Assembly (NCBI RefSeq): GCF_000143885.2
Contig: NC_018580.1
Location: 62,001-126,000, forward strand
From: Gordonia sp. KTR9
GTDB lineage: Bacteria > Actinomycetota > Actinomycetes > Mycobacteriales > Mycobacteriaceae
Direction: 5' to 3'
Length of the DNA: 64,000 nt
This document shows, in pieces, positions 10,901 to 18,589 of the stretch. Position numbers and translations under genes: made by a program. The notes under the pieces are model-generated. The model saw only the letters and a list, made by a program, of their open reading frames with translations, had not been told where the DNA came from and made no database searches. The first letter of the stretch is position 1, and the number at the start of each line of letters is the position of its first letter.

Positions 10901-12172
10901 GTGTACGGCGAATCGGTCGACAAGATCGTGCAGGGCAACGCCGCGAACCTGGTGTTTCTCAAGTCCACCGACGACTCGATGCTCGACACGCTGCAGAAGA
11001 TGAGCGGCGTCCGACACAAGGTCTACCGCGATTCGAAGTCGGTCACGAAAAACGCCGAGAAGGTCGCCTTCAAGACCGCGGGCACCGTCACCTACAACAT
11101 GACGGCCAAAGAGATCCCGGTCATCAGCTACAACGACCTGGCGTTCTTGCCGCCACGCAACTCGATTGTGTTCTCCGCCGGCACCCCGCCGATCTGGAAT
11201 CGCAACGAAACGATCCTGCCGATGAGCTTCGCGCTGTTCCGCAACAGCATCACTCAGCCAGGGAAGGACTACTCGTTGCAGACGATCCCGACGCTGAGTT
11301 CGGCGCGGGACTTCGATGTCCGGCTCAACCAGCCGAACTTCTTCCAGATGGTGGAGAAGCGGATGGCACAAGCCTCGGTGGCTCCCGCGGCAGAAGACTT
11401 GTATCGCAACGCATACGGCTACAGCGACTTCGACATGACCCGACTCGATCCGGACGTCTCCAGCAACGAGATCATGGACATCAACGACGTCATCCTGGGT
11501 CGCAAACTGCACGAGAAGGCGAAGGAACAGAAGGCGGCGAGCGACGTCTCGGCCCAGGCGGCCGAGCTTGAAGAGATCTTCGGCGGCATGGAGCCGCCGG
11601 CGCCGCCGGAGGAAGCAGTCTTCGGCTTCGACGAGCAGGAGGCAATGTTCGAGGCGGCCGCGGAGGAAACCGCGCGCAGTGCGACCGAGGACGACGAACT
11701 GGCCAATGAACGGGCGCGGCTCGCGGCCGTGCGCGCAGCCGGTGCGGAGAAGATCTACGCCGAGGGGTGGATCAGCCGAGACATGCTCATCGACCCCGAC
11801 GGCAACCGAGTTGTGAACAGCCTCGACAAGGAACTGGCGGCGGCGTTCTCCGAATGCTGGCGAGCCTTCGATCGAGACGACACCTTCGCGCTGTCGGGCG
11901 AGAGTCTCGTTCTCAGAAGCACTGGGGAACCGATGATCACGGCACGGAGCGAAACCGAAGCGATGCGTGAGGCAGCGGCAGCGGCAACCGACGCCGACAG
12001 CCGGGTCCACATGCCCGAGGAACCCGACCCCGACTCGATGTGGGCGCTGTCGATGTTCCGCATCCACCCGGGCTTCAAGCGGGTCCTGGCGTCGAAGAAC
12101 TCGTGGCTCGACATCGCCGAAGGCCGCTTCGACGCCGAGATGGCGACGCAAATGAGAACATCGGAGAATTAA
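7934..12172 (+). CDS. VirD4/TraG-type conjugative coupling protein (T4CP), very long
   Basis: This is the ATPase that delivers the DNA-protein substrate to a type IV secretion channel. Two transmembrane segments lie near residues 76-100 and 208-226. The Walker A motif is TRAGKGQT (K424), with the family signature NDPKGEL shortly after it. Walker B is MLDELGNL (D948, E949), followed by a conserved Gln-rich region (ILQTLQQL). These identify the TraG/VirD4 family. At 1412 residues it is roughly twice the usual length: 524 residues separate the two Walker motifs and an acidic C-terminal extension of about 350 residues follows the ATPase core. The extra parts may be substrate-recognition domains. 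It ends 20 bases before a strong terminator, so it closes a transcription unit with 5243-7843. Confidence 0.92.
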   Translation: MNAMNRLGRKSDIDKSPSKKYKAGKGGGKLGPKASAWDRIRNQSTNDSIANRDVHGEQELERGELGRVRGETLPKVAAIVIGILVALVVWVGWGVVGAIAGGVGNAMNSQDSLVEAELKQAKELGVQPYFRVEERRAGNSLGKTCYLLLGPDGEEVDGECNSKLGSIKRPQWHIDAARAARVDAGAPEPQAQMRDSSVSSWVGTGHVSLLRLLVTVAAAVAAWSGSKMWMLRKLDAQNLMYQTADINQYDDDQHIAVPEEVIRQYGIFPDVGAHSYSAPSSLLGHAMLSSRGVKKVRLLRRYDADVLDQDGEVLHYKGEVIRDEDGTAQYDRVPILDEKFAHKLFDASDLPEEKTLRKFFNPQNIPYNPGGQNRDKQGSEATIAERIEKDWVFPEFEPQRPAGVYFIDEAPVNTMVLAMTRAGKGQTYIEPMLDMWQRERRPNNMVINDPKGELLVKNYVRASVRGFQVVQFNLINVLKTDIYNPLGMAAEAAREGNSTACALYVENIAEVFFPVDGADDPVWPNAANNAFKRTAYGMIDFYLEEERQMRKRAAAEGWDQKVLETKLDESWGKVTLYNCYQLFVQLSAKKLKDPITRLNEDVQAGKYGDLENDLDAQALFNEHLADAKERMPMWNGEQEVDMLTLFFNATDKLPVNSMRTLVGNSDKALRAMGGAEKMLASVYGIAITAMSFFVDPTISTLTSGTLSQNIDLGGMSFPRRFGVRFDQNYVRRYNLIGMQALWDSFSDPGFTESLGKDFEHEDTVSREGWARAFFEGIYPNDVAYLRLRLFNTDSSTLVKTFYFRFTKSYQTNLKGRIYIKDPVLGTKIVKNGLLVEMVPTRDPKKMGLGSTTFEQEVLNIDQLTLDQINSGNNDLIKKVKGRRNAVLSTQVHYSEKPKAVFLVTPPHLMKYAKLILILLKQLVDLNFDKSYMTKSTQKPLYKTRYMLDELGNLQSEGHGISGFETMLSIGLGQEQQFTLILQTLQQLRDVYGESVDKIVQGNAANLVFLKSTDDSMLDTLQKMSGVRHKVYRDSKSVTKNAEKVAFKTAGTVTYNMTAKEIPVISYNDLAFLPPRNSIVFSAGTPPIWNRNETILPMSFALFRNSITQPGKDYSLQTIPTLSSARDFDVRLNQPNFFQMVEKRMAQASVAPAAEDLYRNAYGYSDFDMTRLDPDVSSNEIMDINDVILGRKLHEKAKEQKAASDVSAQAAELEEIFGGMEPPAPPEEAVFGFDEQEAMFEAAAEETARSATEDDELANERARLAAVRAAGAEKIYAEGWISRDMLIDPDGNRVVNSLDKELAAAFSECWRAFDRDDTFALSGESLVLRSTGEPMITARSETEAMREAAAAATDADSRVHMPEEPDPDSMWALSMFRIHPGFKRVLASKNSWLDIAEGRFDAEMATQMRTSEN

Positions 12173-12191
12173 GTTCGGAGTTTCTCTCAGA

Positions 12192-12226
12192 CAAACACCG
12201 GAGCAGCATCTCTGCTCCGGTGTTTG
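12192..12226 (+). terminator. Intrinsic terminator after the coupling-protein gene
   Basis: A perfect 15-bp stem (12192-12206 with 12212-12226) has the 5-base loop CATCT. The right arm ends in TTTG. It separates the coupling-protein unit from the RNA-polymerase-like gene downstream. Confidence 0.9.
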
Positions 12227-12270
12227 CACGTCCGGGGCAGTTCAGGGGCCACGTCAAGCGCTCCACGAGT

Positions 12271-12296
12271 TTGACGGCATGTACTACTATAAGAAT
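12271..12296 (+). promoter_or_regulatory. Candidate promoter of the RNA-polymerase-like gene
   Basis: TTGACG (12271-12276) is followed by an AT-rich stretch, TACTATAAGAAT (12285-12296), unusual in this GC-rich window. The spacing of the best -10-like hexamers is 11 to 14 bases, shorter than the usual 17, so the match to a housekeeping sigma promoter is only partial. Its position, 40 bases before the start codon and after a terminator, supports a promoter somewhere here. Confidence 0.3.
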
Positions 12297-12335
12297 AGAT
12301 CCAGTTGAACTGACCCGTTCAGCACACGCCATGAG

Positions 12336-15300
12336 ATGAGGTTCGGGGTGGACGTCAAAGCCCGCGGTATTGGTCGGTACTTGAACGAATACACATTCCA
12401 TAGGGCCCTCTCGGAGTACCCGAAGTGGCGCACCCGCCGTGGTGAAGACGTCCCTGCATTGCGCGCCAGCCAGGGGCGGGAAGCTCGGCGACGTCTCGAC
12501 GAAGCGCTCGCCCGACGCGGAGCCTCCATCGACCGACTCGGCGAGGGCGGACCCGCTGTCCTCATGGCGTCAATCGACGAAGCCCTGGGCTCGATGTTCG
12601 AGACCTACACCCCTCTGTTTCCCGACGCCGAGAAGGGCAACGAGCAAGCCAGCTACGCGAAGATCAAGGCCGCGTTCGGCCTCTACATCGGAGCGGGCGG
12701 CCAAAATCCTCCCGGGGGAGTTCGGTTGCCGGTCAGTCCCTTCGATCCCCGATGGGCCCGACGCGAGACGGTGCTCAACCATGGCACCGAGATGATGTCC
12801 ATCGTCGACGAGGATGTACGACACGAACTCGGTGACCAACAAGCCGGATACGACCGTCTCCATCGTCTCGCGCCGCAGGGCGCCTTCGCGCTATACGCCC
12901 TCAATCCTGAGGATGGACAGCACCAACCGGCCGAGATCGGAGCTTCGATCACCGAAGCCGACGTGACGGGACTCAGCGCACTACGGCCGTTTATGAGTGC
13001 AGCCGAGTACCGCGAGCTCGCACCGTGGGTGCTGGCCGGCGCGAGAGAGAAGGGCCCGATGGGTCCAGCGGCTCTGGAGCGCTCGCTGGCCATTCTGGAG
13101 CATCTCGGTGAGTCGGGGACGAACTACCGGATGGTCAAGGACCGCAACCCCGGACAGATCGCCGCCTCCATCGTGGGGACCAAGGCGGCGGTGCGTATCG
13201 CTGACGTTGCGCCCAACGACGTCTGGGTCGGTCGCGTATACGACGACGGTATCGCCACCTACTACTCCGACAAGAAGGGCAAGGGCGCAGCGATCTACGA
13301 GGCATCGCCCGCGGAGGCGGTGTCGCTGTTGCGTTTCGCCCTGGGTGAGCGAGTCGAACGGCTCGACGGGCAGGGAACAGTCGGCGTGGTGGGGGCGCGA
13401 GACCGGACCCAGCCACGTCAGCGCCAGCGCAGCTACCACGTCGGCTCGAAGAACGAAGCCATGCTCGAAACCCGGGACGGTTTGTGGATCCGGCGCGATG
13501 CGAAAGTCGTCAGCCAACGCACCACCTGGTTCGAGGGCCCTGACGCTGCCGAGGTCTACCTGCGAGCCGCAGTGGCCTCGGCTGCCGAGGGGGTCACCGC
13601 TGCCATCGACGTCGAAGGCTTGATCGAGGAGGCCGCTGCCAACATCGGTGATCCCAACCACGTGCCGGACTTCTCCGGCGCACCCGAAGAGATCGTCGCG
13701 CTCAAACAGGACTACTGGCGATTGCTCACCGACCCCGACTCCGGGGTTCTGCTGCTCAACCCCGGTGCATCCGCAGCCGACTACGCCTCGGCCATCGCAG
13801 CCGGTGACCACGCGGCCGCAGCCGCCGCCACATCGGCAATGGACGCAGGCCCGTACCCGCAAGACAAGATCCGAGCACACGCCCATCTGGTCGCACAGTC
13901 GATGATCGGTAGTTTCGAAGCTGACAGGGAGGGACTTCGGTTCGATCCGGTCCGTGTCGCACAGTTCATGGCCACCGAACACAACGTGTGGCGCAACAAC
14001 GACGACATCGTTGAGGCCTGCGCCAAAGCCGGGATCGTCGCTGATGAGCTGCGCGGCGACGGTTACTACAACAAGATGGTCGCCGACAACCTCATCAGTT
14101 TCGACCCCGCCACCGCGGTCGAGGTCAGCGAGCATCCGTCGCCACTGATGCGGGCGATGGGCGAGCGGGTCAAAGCCGCCATTGAGCGCGGTGCCGCTGA
14201 AGTGACGAGTGTTCAGGTCGACGACAACGGGATCATCGCGTGGCAGGCCGAACGGCGGGTCGGCGAAGACGACAACCGTTCGCTCGGGGCGACCGGCGAG
14301 GAAGCTAACCGCAAGAAGCGTTACGTCCGAGGCACTATCGGCCAGGTTCTCGACCGCGGCCCCAACAACGAGGTCGTCACGAAGTTCGCCGGCGGCGACA
14401 ACTTCCTGTTCATGCCGGGCTTCGAAGCCTCGGTGGTCTCCCAGAAACCTGGCGAGAACCTCACCCTGGAACAGCGCACCCGAGTCAAAGGCTACGAGCA
14501 GGTCCTGGGCGAAACGATTGAGTCGATCATCGCCAAGGACATCGCGAATCCACGCAGCGAGGTGGGACGGGCGACGTCGCTGAACTCCACCATCCGGCGG
14601 CTGGCAAGCAACCGACACCCTGTCGACTTCTACGAGCGTTCGGCCGAAGAAGGACTCTCGGACCAGTGGCGTGATGCGATCTTGTCCACCGAAGCCCGTC
14701 GTGTCCGTTACCCCACTGAGCTGGCAAAGGGTTCCAACGCGCTCAAGCACCGACAGGCACAGAACGACCCCACCTTCGACGAACTCAATGACAACGGTCG
14801 CGATCCGCTGATCCTCACAGGCATGCGGAACATGAGCGTGCTCGATCGCGATGCGGGACACGGGATCTTCGACCCGATGATGACCGGAATGGCCGAAAAC
14901 CAAGGGGTGGTGCGGTATCTGACCCCCGGGGTCGCAATCACCGCCGATGGAGCCATCGTCCCCAGCGCAACACCTGAGGCGCGAGTCCCCATCGCAGCGC
15001 ACGAGGATGCCTGGGCAATGGGATTCGACCCCCACGACCGACAGAACATGACCTACTCAAACGTCATGCAAGCGTCGGCGGTTGTCGCCGGTGTCAAGAC
15101 CGCGATGGCACAGATCGGAGGCTGGAACTTCGAAGACGGGATCGTCGTCTCGCGCCACTTCGCCGAGGAACACCTGATCCGCGACACCACCGGGCAGATG
15201 CGCCCGCTGACGGTGGGTGACAAGCTCAGCGACTTCCACGGCAACAAGGGCGTGATCAGCCTGATCGTCGACCGCGATATGGACGCTGACCAGGCACGCG

Positions 15301-18185
15301 ACTTGGGACTGTCCGAGCAGGTCGCGATGTTCGCCGCCAACCCCGAGCTCGAAGTGGTGATGAGTCCCTTCTCACCGATCAGTCGATTCAACGGCGGCAC
15401 AGCGCGCGAGATGATCGCCGCCGCGTCGGATCTGCAGGCTCCCGGTGACGACGGCCGCATGCAGACCGTACCCGCGGGTATGGGCGAACTGAGCCTGATC
15501 GTGACCCACATGGCTGTCGACGCCAAGACCAATGTCTACGACGCCGAAGCCATGGCCCAGGGCAAGGGGCGCAAGGCGTCCTCCCAGTTGGCGTGGGCGT
15601 TGCAGAGCCAGGGTGCCTACGAGGTGATGCGACAGTTCTACGGCGACAACACCTCTGGCCTGGCCGACGTGCGTGAGTACATGCTGGTACTCGGCCTCGA
15701 CGTCGAGCACGATGGATCGCTGCGTTCGCAACCGACACCGCAAGCACTGGCAGAACGTACGTTGTTCGAAATCCCGGCCCCGATCCGTTTCGCTCGCAGC
15801 AAGACGCTGCCTGAAGATCAGCTGCCCCGCATCAACCACGCGGCAATGGGAGAAGCCTTCGGCGAAGCGATCAGCCGCAGCGGTGGCCTGATGGAACTAC
15901 CGTTCGAACTCAAGCTCGCCGCTGGCGGCGCCACGCCGGCCTCGCCCGCTAACCCAGGACGGTGGGTGCTGCCCGTGCTGAGTTCACGATTGCGTAGCGA
16001 GCAGGACATGGTCGACGGCACCGTCAGCCGCCACGATCACACCAAGCGATACATGTCGATTTCAGAAAGCGCGACCGCCTTCGTCGAGGCGGAGAGGCTG
16101 CGCGATGAGGCGCGCGAGAAAGGCGATGCCGCCGCGGAGGCCCGCCACAACGAAGAGATGGCGGTACGTCAAGCCGAGGCGCAGCGGTCGTACAACTCGA
16201 TCAGCGCCGATGTGATCTCACGACGCATCGAATCCAAGAAGAACATGTTCAAGGAATCGATCATGTCCAACCGGCTCTCGCACTCGGCGACAGCGGTGTG
16301 GACTGGCGACCCACGCCTAGAGGTCGACCAGATCGCGATGAATTCGGCGATGGCCGTCGAACTGGGTGTACCGATGATGACCCGCGAGGACGCCGAGGAA
16401 GCTGGGGTCCCCTACGTTCCGGGAACCCCCCGCGACGACGGCTACGTTCTGGTCTGGCGTGACCCGGTGCTGCGCGACGGCGGCGTCCGCTATCTGCGAG
16501 TGAGCATTGATGACTCATTGACGGGTGTCGCGGTCAACCCGGTCTCGGTCAAGTCCATGGACGGCGACTTCGACGGGGACTCGGTGGGGCTGGTCGGCAA
16601 CCTGAGCCCATTCGCTCACTTCGAGGCCCTCGACAAGCTGACTGTCGAAGCCAACCTGCTCGACAAGGGCGCGCGCACAACGATCGGGGTCTGGGAACGC
16701 GACGCGCAAGGCGAGATGCAGCGAGTCGGTGAACGCGAGGTGTACCCGCTGAGCCTGCACACCTCACTCGACATCGAGGTCGCCTGCCACAACAACCCTG
16801 AACGCAGAGCCGATCTGGAGGGATTGATCGGCGAAGCCAATGACAACGAGTACGCGCGCCGCGCTGGGACGATGAGTGCAGAAGAATTTTGCGACGCCAA
16901 CCGTGCCGTGATGGCCGCATTGAGCGAGTCGATCTATAGCGAAGGCTTCACCGATACCGCGAACAGGGTTGTCCTGCGGTTCGGCGACCTCAGCGATCAT
17001 CTGGAATCAGTGAAAGGCTGCTACACGCGCGGCGGCAAGGGCAGCGTGAACAAACTGCTCGAGTACGCGCAGTACTTGGGCGCCGAACCGGAGTCGGTCA
17101 CCGAGGTCAGCGGCGAACGCATCGTTACGCAGTGGCGCGACGCCGGCATGCCCGATGCGGCTGCATTCGACGAGAAGTATCGAGGTTCGCAAGCAGCGAC
17201 CGCCTTCAAGTCTCAGATCACCGGCATCGCCGGATCGATCAGTCAAAGCGCGATCCAGTTGGCCAGGGCCCAAGGCTTGATCACCGCGGCCTGCGAGATC
17301 AGCTACCCGGCAACTCAATCGGTGCTACAAGCCAAACACGATCCGGTTGACGCGGCCTACCGCGCCGACATCATCAGCGGCGCGGCCAAAGACCTGTGGC
17401 GAGGCAACAAAATGACGGTCGCACCCGACGAGAACGGCCGTCACCGGTGGGACGTCGTCCGCGACGACCAGGGTCAGCCGGTACAAGCGACGTCGAAAGA
17501 GTGGACCGAGCAGTTCATGAGCATGTACGCCGACAAAGCCGGCATGGGCGTACCGATTGCACGTGAACACGTCGAAGCGATGGCTGCGGCGCTGAGCGAC
17601 TCAACAGGCACGATGTTCCAAACCGATCGCCAATCATGGGAAGACTGGCCCGATTACGCGCGACCACTGACCCTCGATGCCTTGGCCTACGGCGGCAAGT
17701 TCGACGACGTGTTGGCAGCAGCCGAAGCCGGCGGAAAACTGTTCGAAGGCGTGAACGCCTCGTTCGCGCCAACCACCGTGCTCGACAATCTCGCACTCGA
17801 CGAGCAGTTGAGGGCTACAGGTATCGACCGTTCAGATTCGATCGAATACACAGCGATCGGACGAACCGACACCTACGCAGCGCATCGCCCCAAGCTGAGG
17901 CGTTCGGAGTGGACCGCGCGCACCCGCAGCGCGAGTATGGGCAGTTCGTCGCGGCCAGATCCCTTCGAGAAGGCGCCCGCCACCAGGCCTGCCCGGGAGG
18001 CGGAACGAGTCTCGTTGCCGGCGGTCGCGGCCGCCGACACTTCTGTGCGCGCACCGGCCATGGCGGCGAACCAGGCAGGTGACCGCGGGGCGCCGACGGC
18101 GGCGTGGAATCGGTTGGCGGCTGAGGCGCAGGCGTTGGTGAGACCCGCAGACCGTACGTCTGAGAGCGAAGGGCTGGGGGCGTAG
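12336..18185 (+). CDS. Single-chain beta-beta' RNA polymerase
   Basis: One chain of 1949 residues carries hallmarks of both large subunits of multisubunit RNA polymerase in the order beta then beta'. Beta part: NFEDGIVVS (931-939), then GDKLSDFHGNKGVIS, with K963 and K971 spaced like the two active-site lysines of E. coli beta (1065, 1073). Beta' part: LPVLSSRLRS (from 1212), FKESIMSNRLSHSA (from 1305, matching the RxNLLGKRVDYSGR region), then GDFDGD, whose D1411, D1413 and D1415 match the metal-binding NADFDGD. A segment GGKGSVNKLLEYAQ (from 1566) resembles the bridge-helix start. PATQSVLQAKH (1658-1668) fits the trigger helix, keeping T, Q and the His ten residues after the Pro. Residues 1-700 and the low-complexity tail (after about 1790) are unassigned. 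The ATG has no clear Shine-Dalgarno; a GTG at 12348 with ATGAGG seven bases upstream is an alternative. A stand-alone RNA polymerase is inferred; other divergent examples known to me are phage YonO and a corynebacterial prophage protein. Confidence 0.9.
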   Translation: MRFGVDVKARGIGRYLNEYTFHRALSEYPKWRTRRGEDVPALRASQGREARRRLDEALARRGASIDRLGEGGPAVLMASIDEALGSMFETYTPLFPDAEKGNEQASYAKIKAAFGLYIGAGGQNPPGGVRLPVSPFDPRWARRETVLNHGTEMMSIVDEDVRHELGDQQAGYDRLHRLAPQGAFALYALNPEDGQHQPAEIGASITEADVTGLSALRPFMSAAEYRELAPWVLAGAREKGPMGPAALERSLAILEHLGESGTNYRMVKDRNPGQIAASIVGTKAAVRIADVAPNDVWVGRVYDDGIATYYSDKKGKGAAIYEASPAEAVSLLRFALGERVERLDGQGTVGVVGARDRTQPRQRQRSYHVGSKNEAMLETRDGLWIRRDAKVVSQRTTWFEGPDAAEVYLRAAVASAAEGVTAAIDVEGLIEEAAANIGDPNHVPDFSGAPEEIVALKQDYWRLLTDPDSGVLLLNPGASAADYASAIAAGDHAAAAAATSAMDAGPYPQDKIRAHAHLVAQSMIGSFEADREGLRFDPVRVAQFMATEHNVWRNNDDIVEACAKAGIVADELRGDGYYNKMVADNLISFDPATAVEVSEHPSPLMRAMGERVKAAIERGAAEVTSVQVDDNGIIAWQAERRVGEDDNRSLGATGEEANRKKRYVRGTIGQVLDRGPNNEVVTKFAGGDNFLFMPGFEASVVSQKPGENLTLEQRTRVKGYEQVLGETIESIIAKDIANPRSEVGRATSLNSTIRRLASNRHPVDFYERSAEEGLSDQWRDAILSTEARRVRYPTELAKGSNALKHRQAQNDPTFDELNDNGRDPLILTGMRNMSVLDRDAGHGIFDPMMTGMAENQGVVRYLTPGVAITADGAIVPSATPEARVPIAAHEDAWAMGFDPHDRQNMTYSNVMQASAVVAGVKTAMAQIGGWNFEDGIVVSRHFAEEHLIRDTTGQMRPLTVGDKLSDFHGNKGVISLIVDRDMDADQARDLGLSEQVAMFAANPELEVVMSPFSPISRFNGGTAREMIAAASDLQAPGDDGRMQTVPAGMGELSLIVTHMAVDAKTNVYDAEAMAQGKGRKASSQLAWALQSQGAYEVMRQFYGDNTSGLADVREYMLVLGLDVEHDGSLRSQPTPQALAERTLFEIPAPIRFARSKTLPEDQLPRINHAAMGEAFGEAISRSGGLMELPFELKLAAGGATPASPANPGRWVLPVLSSRLRSEQDMVDGTVSRHDHTKRYMSISESATAFVEAERLRDEAREKGDAAAEARHNEEMAVRQAEAQRSYNSISADVISRRIESKKNMFKESIMSNRLSHSATAVWTGDPRLEVDQIAMNSAMAVELGVPMMTREDAEEAGVPYVPGTPRDDGYVLVWRDPVLRDGGVRYLRVSIDDSLTGVAVNPVSVKSMDGDFDGDSVGLVGNLSPFAHFEALDKLTVEANLLDKGARTTIGVWERDAQGEMQRVGEREVYPLSLHTSLDIEVACHNNPERRADLEGLIGEANDNEYARRAGTMSAEEFCDANRAVMAALSESIYSEGFTDTANRVVLRFGDLSDHLESVKGCYTRGGKGSVNKLLEYAQYLGAEPESVTEVSGERIVTQWRDAGMPDAAAFDEKYRGSQAATAFKSQITGIAGSISQSAIQLARAQGLITAACEISYPATQSVLQAKHDPVDAAYRADIISGAAKDLWRGNKMTVAPDENGRHRWDVVRDDQGQPVQATSKEWTEQFMSMYADKAGMGVPIAREHVEAMAAALSDSTGTMFQTDRQSWEDWPDYARPLTLDALAYGGKFDDVLAAAEAGGKLFEGVNASFAPTTVLDNLALDEQLRATGIDRSDSIEYTAIGRTDTYAAHRPKLRRSEWTARTRSASMGSSSRPDPFEKAPATRPAREAERVSLPAVAAADTSVRAPAMAANQAGDRGAPTAAWNRLAAEAQALVRPADRTSESEGLGA

Positions 18186-18524
18186 ATGGGTGTCGACTTC
18201 AACGCCGAACCGAGTCCGGAAGGGCTGGCGCGGGTAGCAGAGTTGCGTCGTCAGCGTGCCGAACGTGACAAGGCGCTCGAGGACCGGATTGTTGCCGTGC
18301 AGATGCAGGACCCCGAGGCCGCTGGGCTCCACCAGCAACCGACAAGCACTCCGGTGGAGGCGTCCGTCGATGACGAGGTCGAGCGGGAGGAACCTGAGCA
18401 GGACCAGTCCCGCAAGCGCATCGGCGACACGATCCCCGCGCGCGAGAACACACCATCGCCCACGGCGCAGCTCGAGGCGCTTGCGTCGCTCTCGCGCGCA
18501 CGCAGCACCGACAGACAGCGTTGA
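18186..18524 (+). CDS. Small acidic/charged protein coupled to the RNA polymerase gene
   Basis: The ATG follows the stop of the RNA-polymerase-like gene with no gap (TAG then ATG), so translation is probably coupled and the two products are likely made together. The 112-residue product has a helical, highly charged first third (EGLARVAELRRQRAERDKAL) and a low-complexity acidic remainder. No family is recognised. The arrangement makes it a candidate accessory subunit or assembly partner of the polymerase (inference). Confidence 0.7.
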   Translation: MGVDFNAEPSPEGLARVAELRRQRAERDKALEDRIVAVQMQDPEAAGLHQQPTSTPVEASVDDEVEREEPEQDQSRKRIGDTIPARENTPSPTAQLEALASLSRARSTDRQR

Positions 18525-18589
18525 CCAGACCGCACGAACGATCGACACAGGGACGCACCGGTGTCCCCGTTGAGAATGGGGAGACAGTG

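Noticed and set aside
10292..15035. Long - strand open frames (645 and 684 residues) opposite the coupling-protein and RNA polymerase genes
   Set aside because: High GC leaves antisense frames open. They are rich in Arg, His and Val, lack motifs and ribosome sites, and overlap well-supported + strand genes.
12336..18185. Ordinary rpoB or rpoC of the host
   Set aside because: The two catalytic halves are in one chain, the distances between motifs are much shorter than in host subunits, sequence is highly divergent and the context is conjugative.
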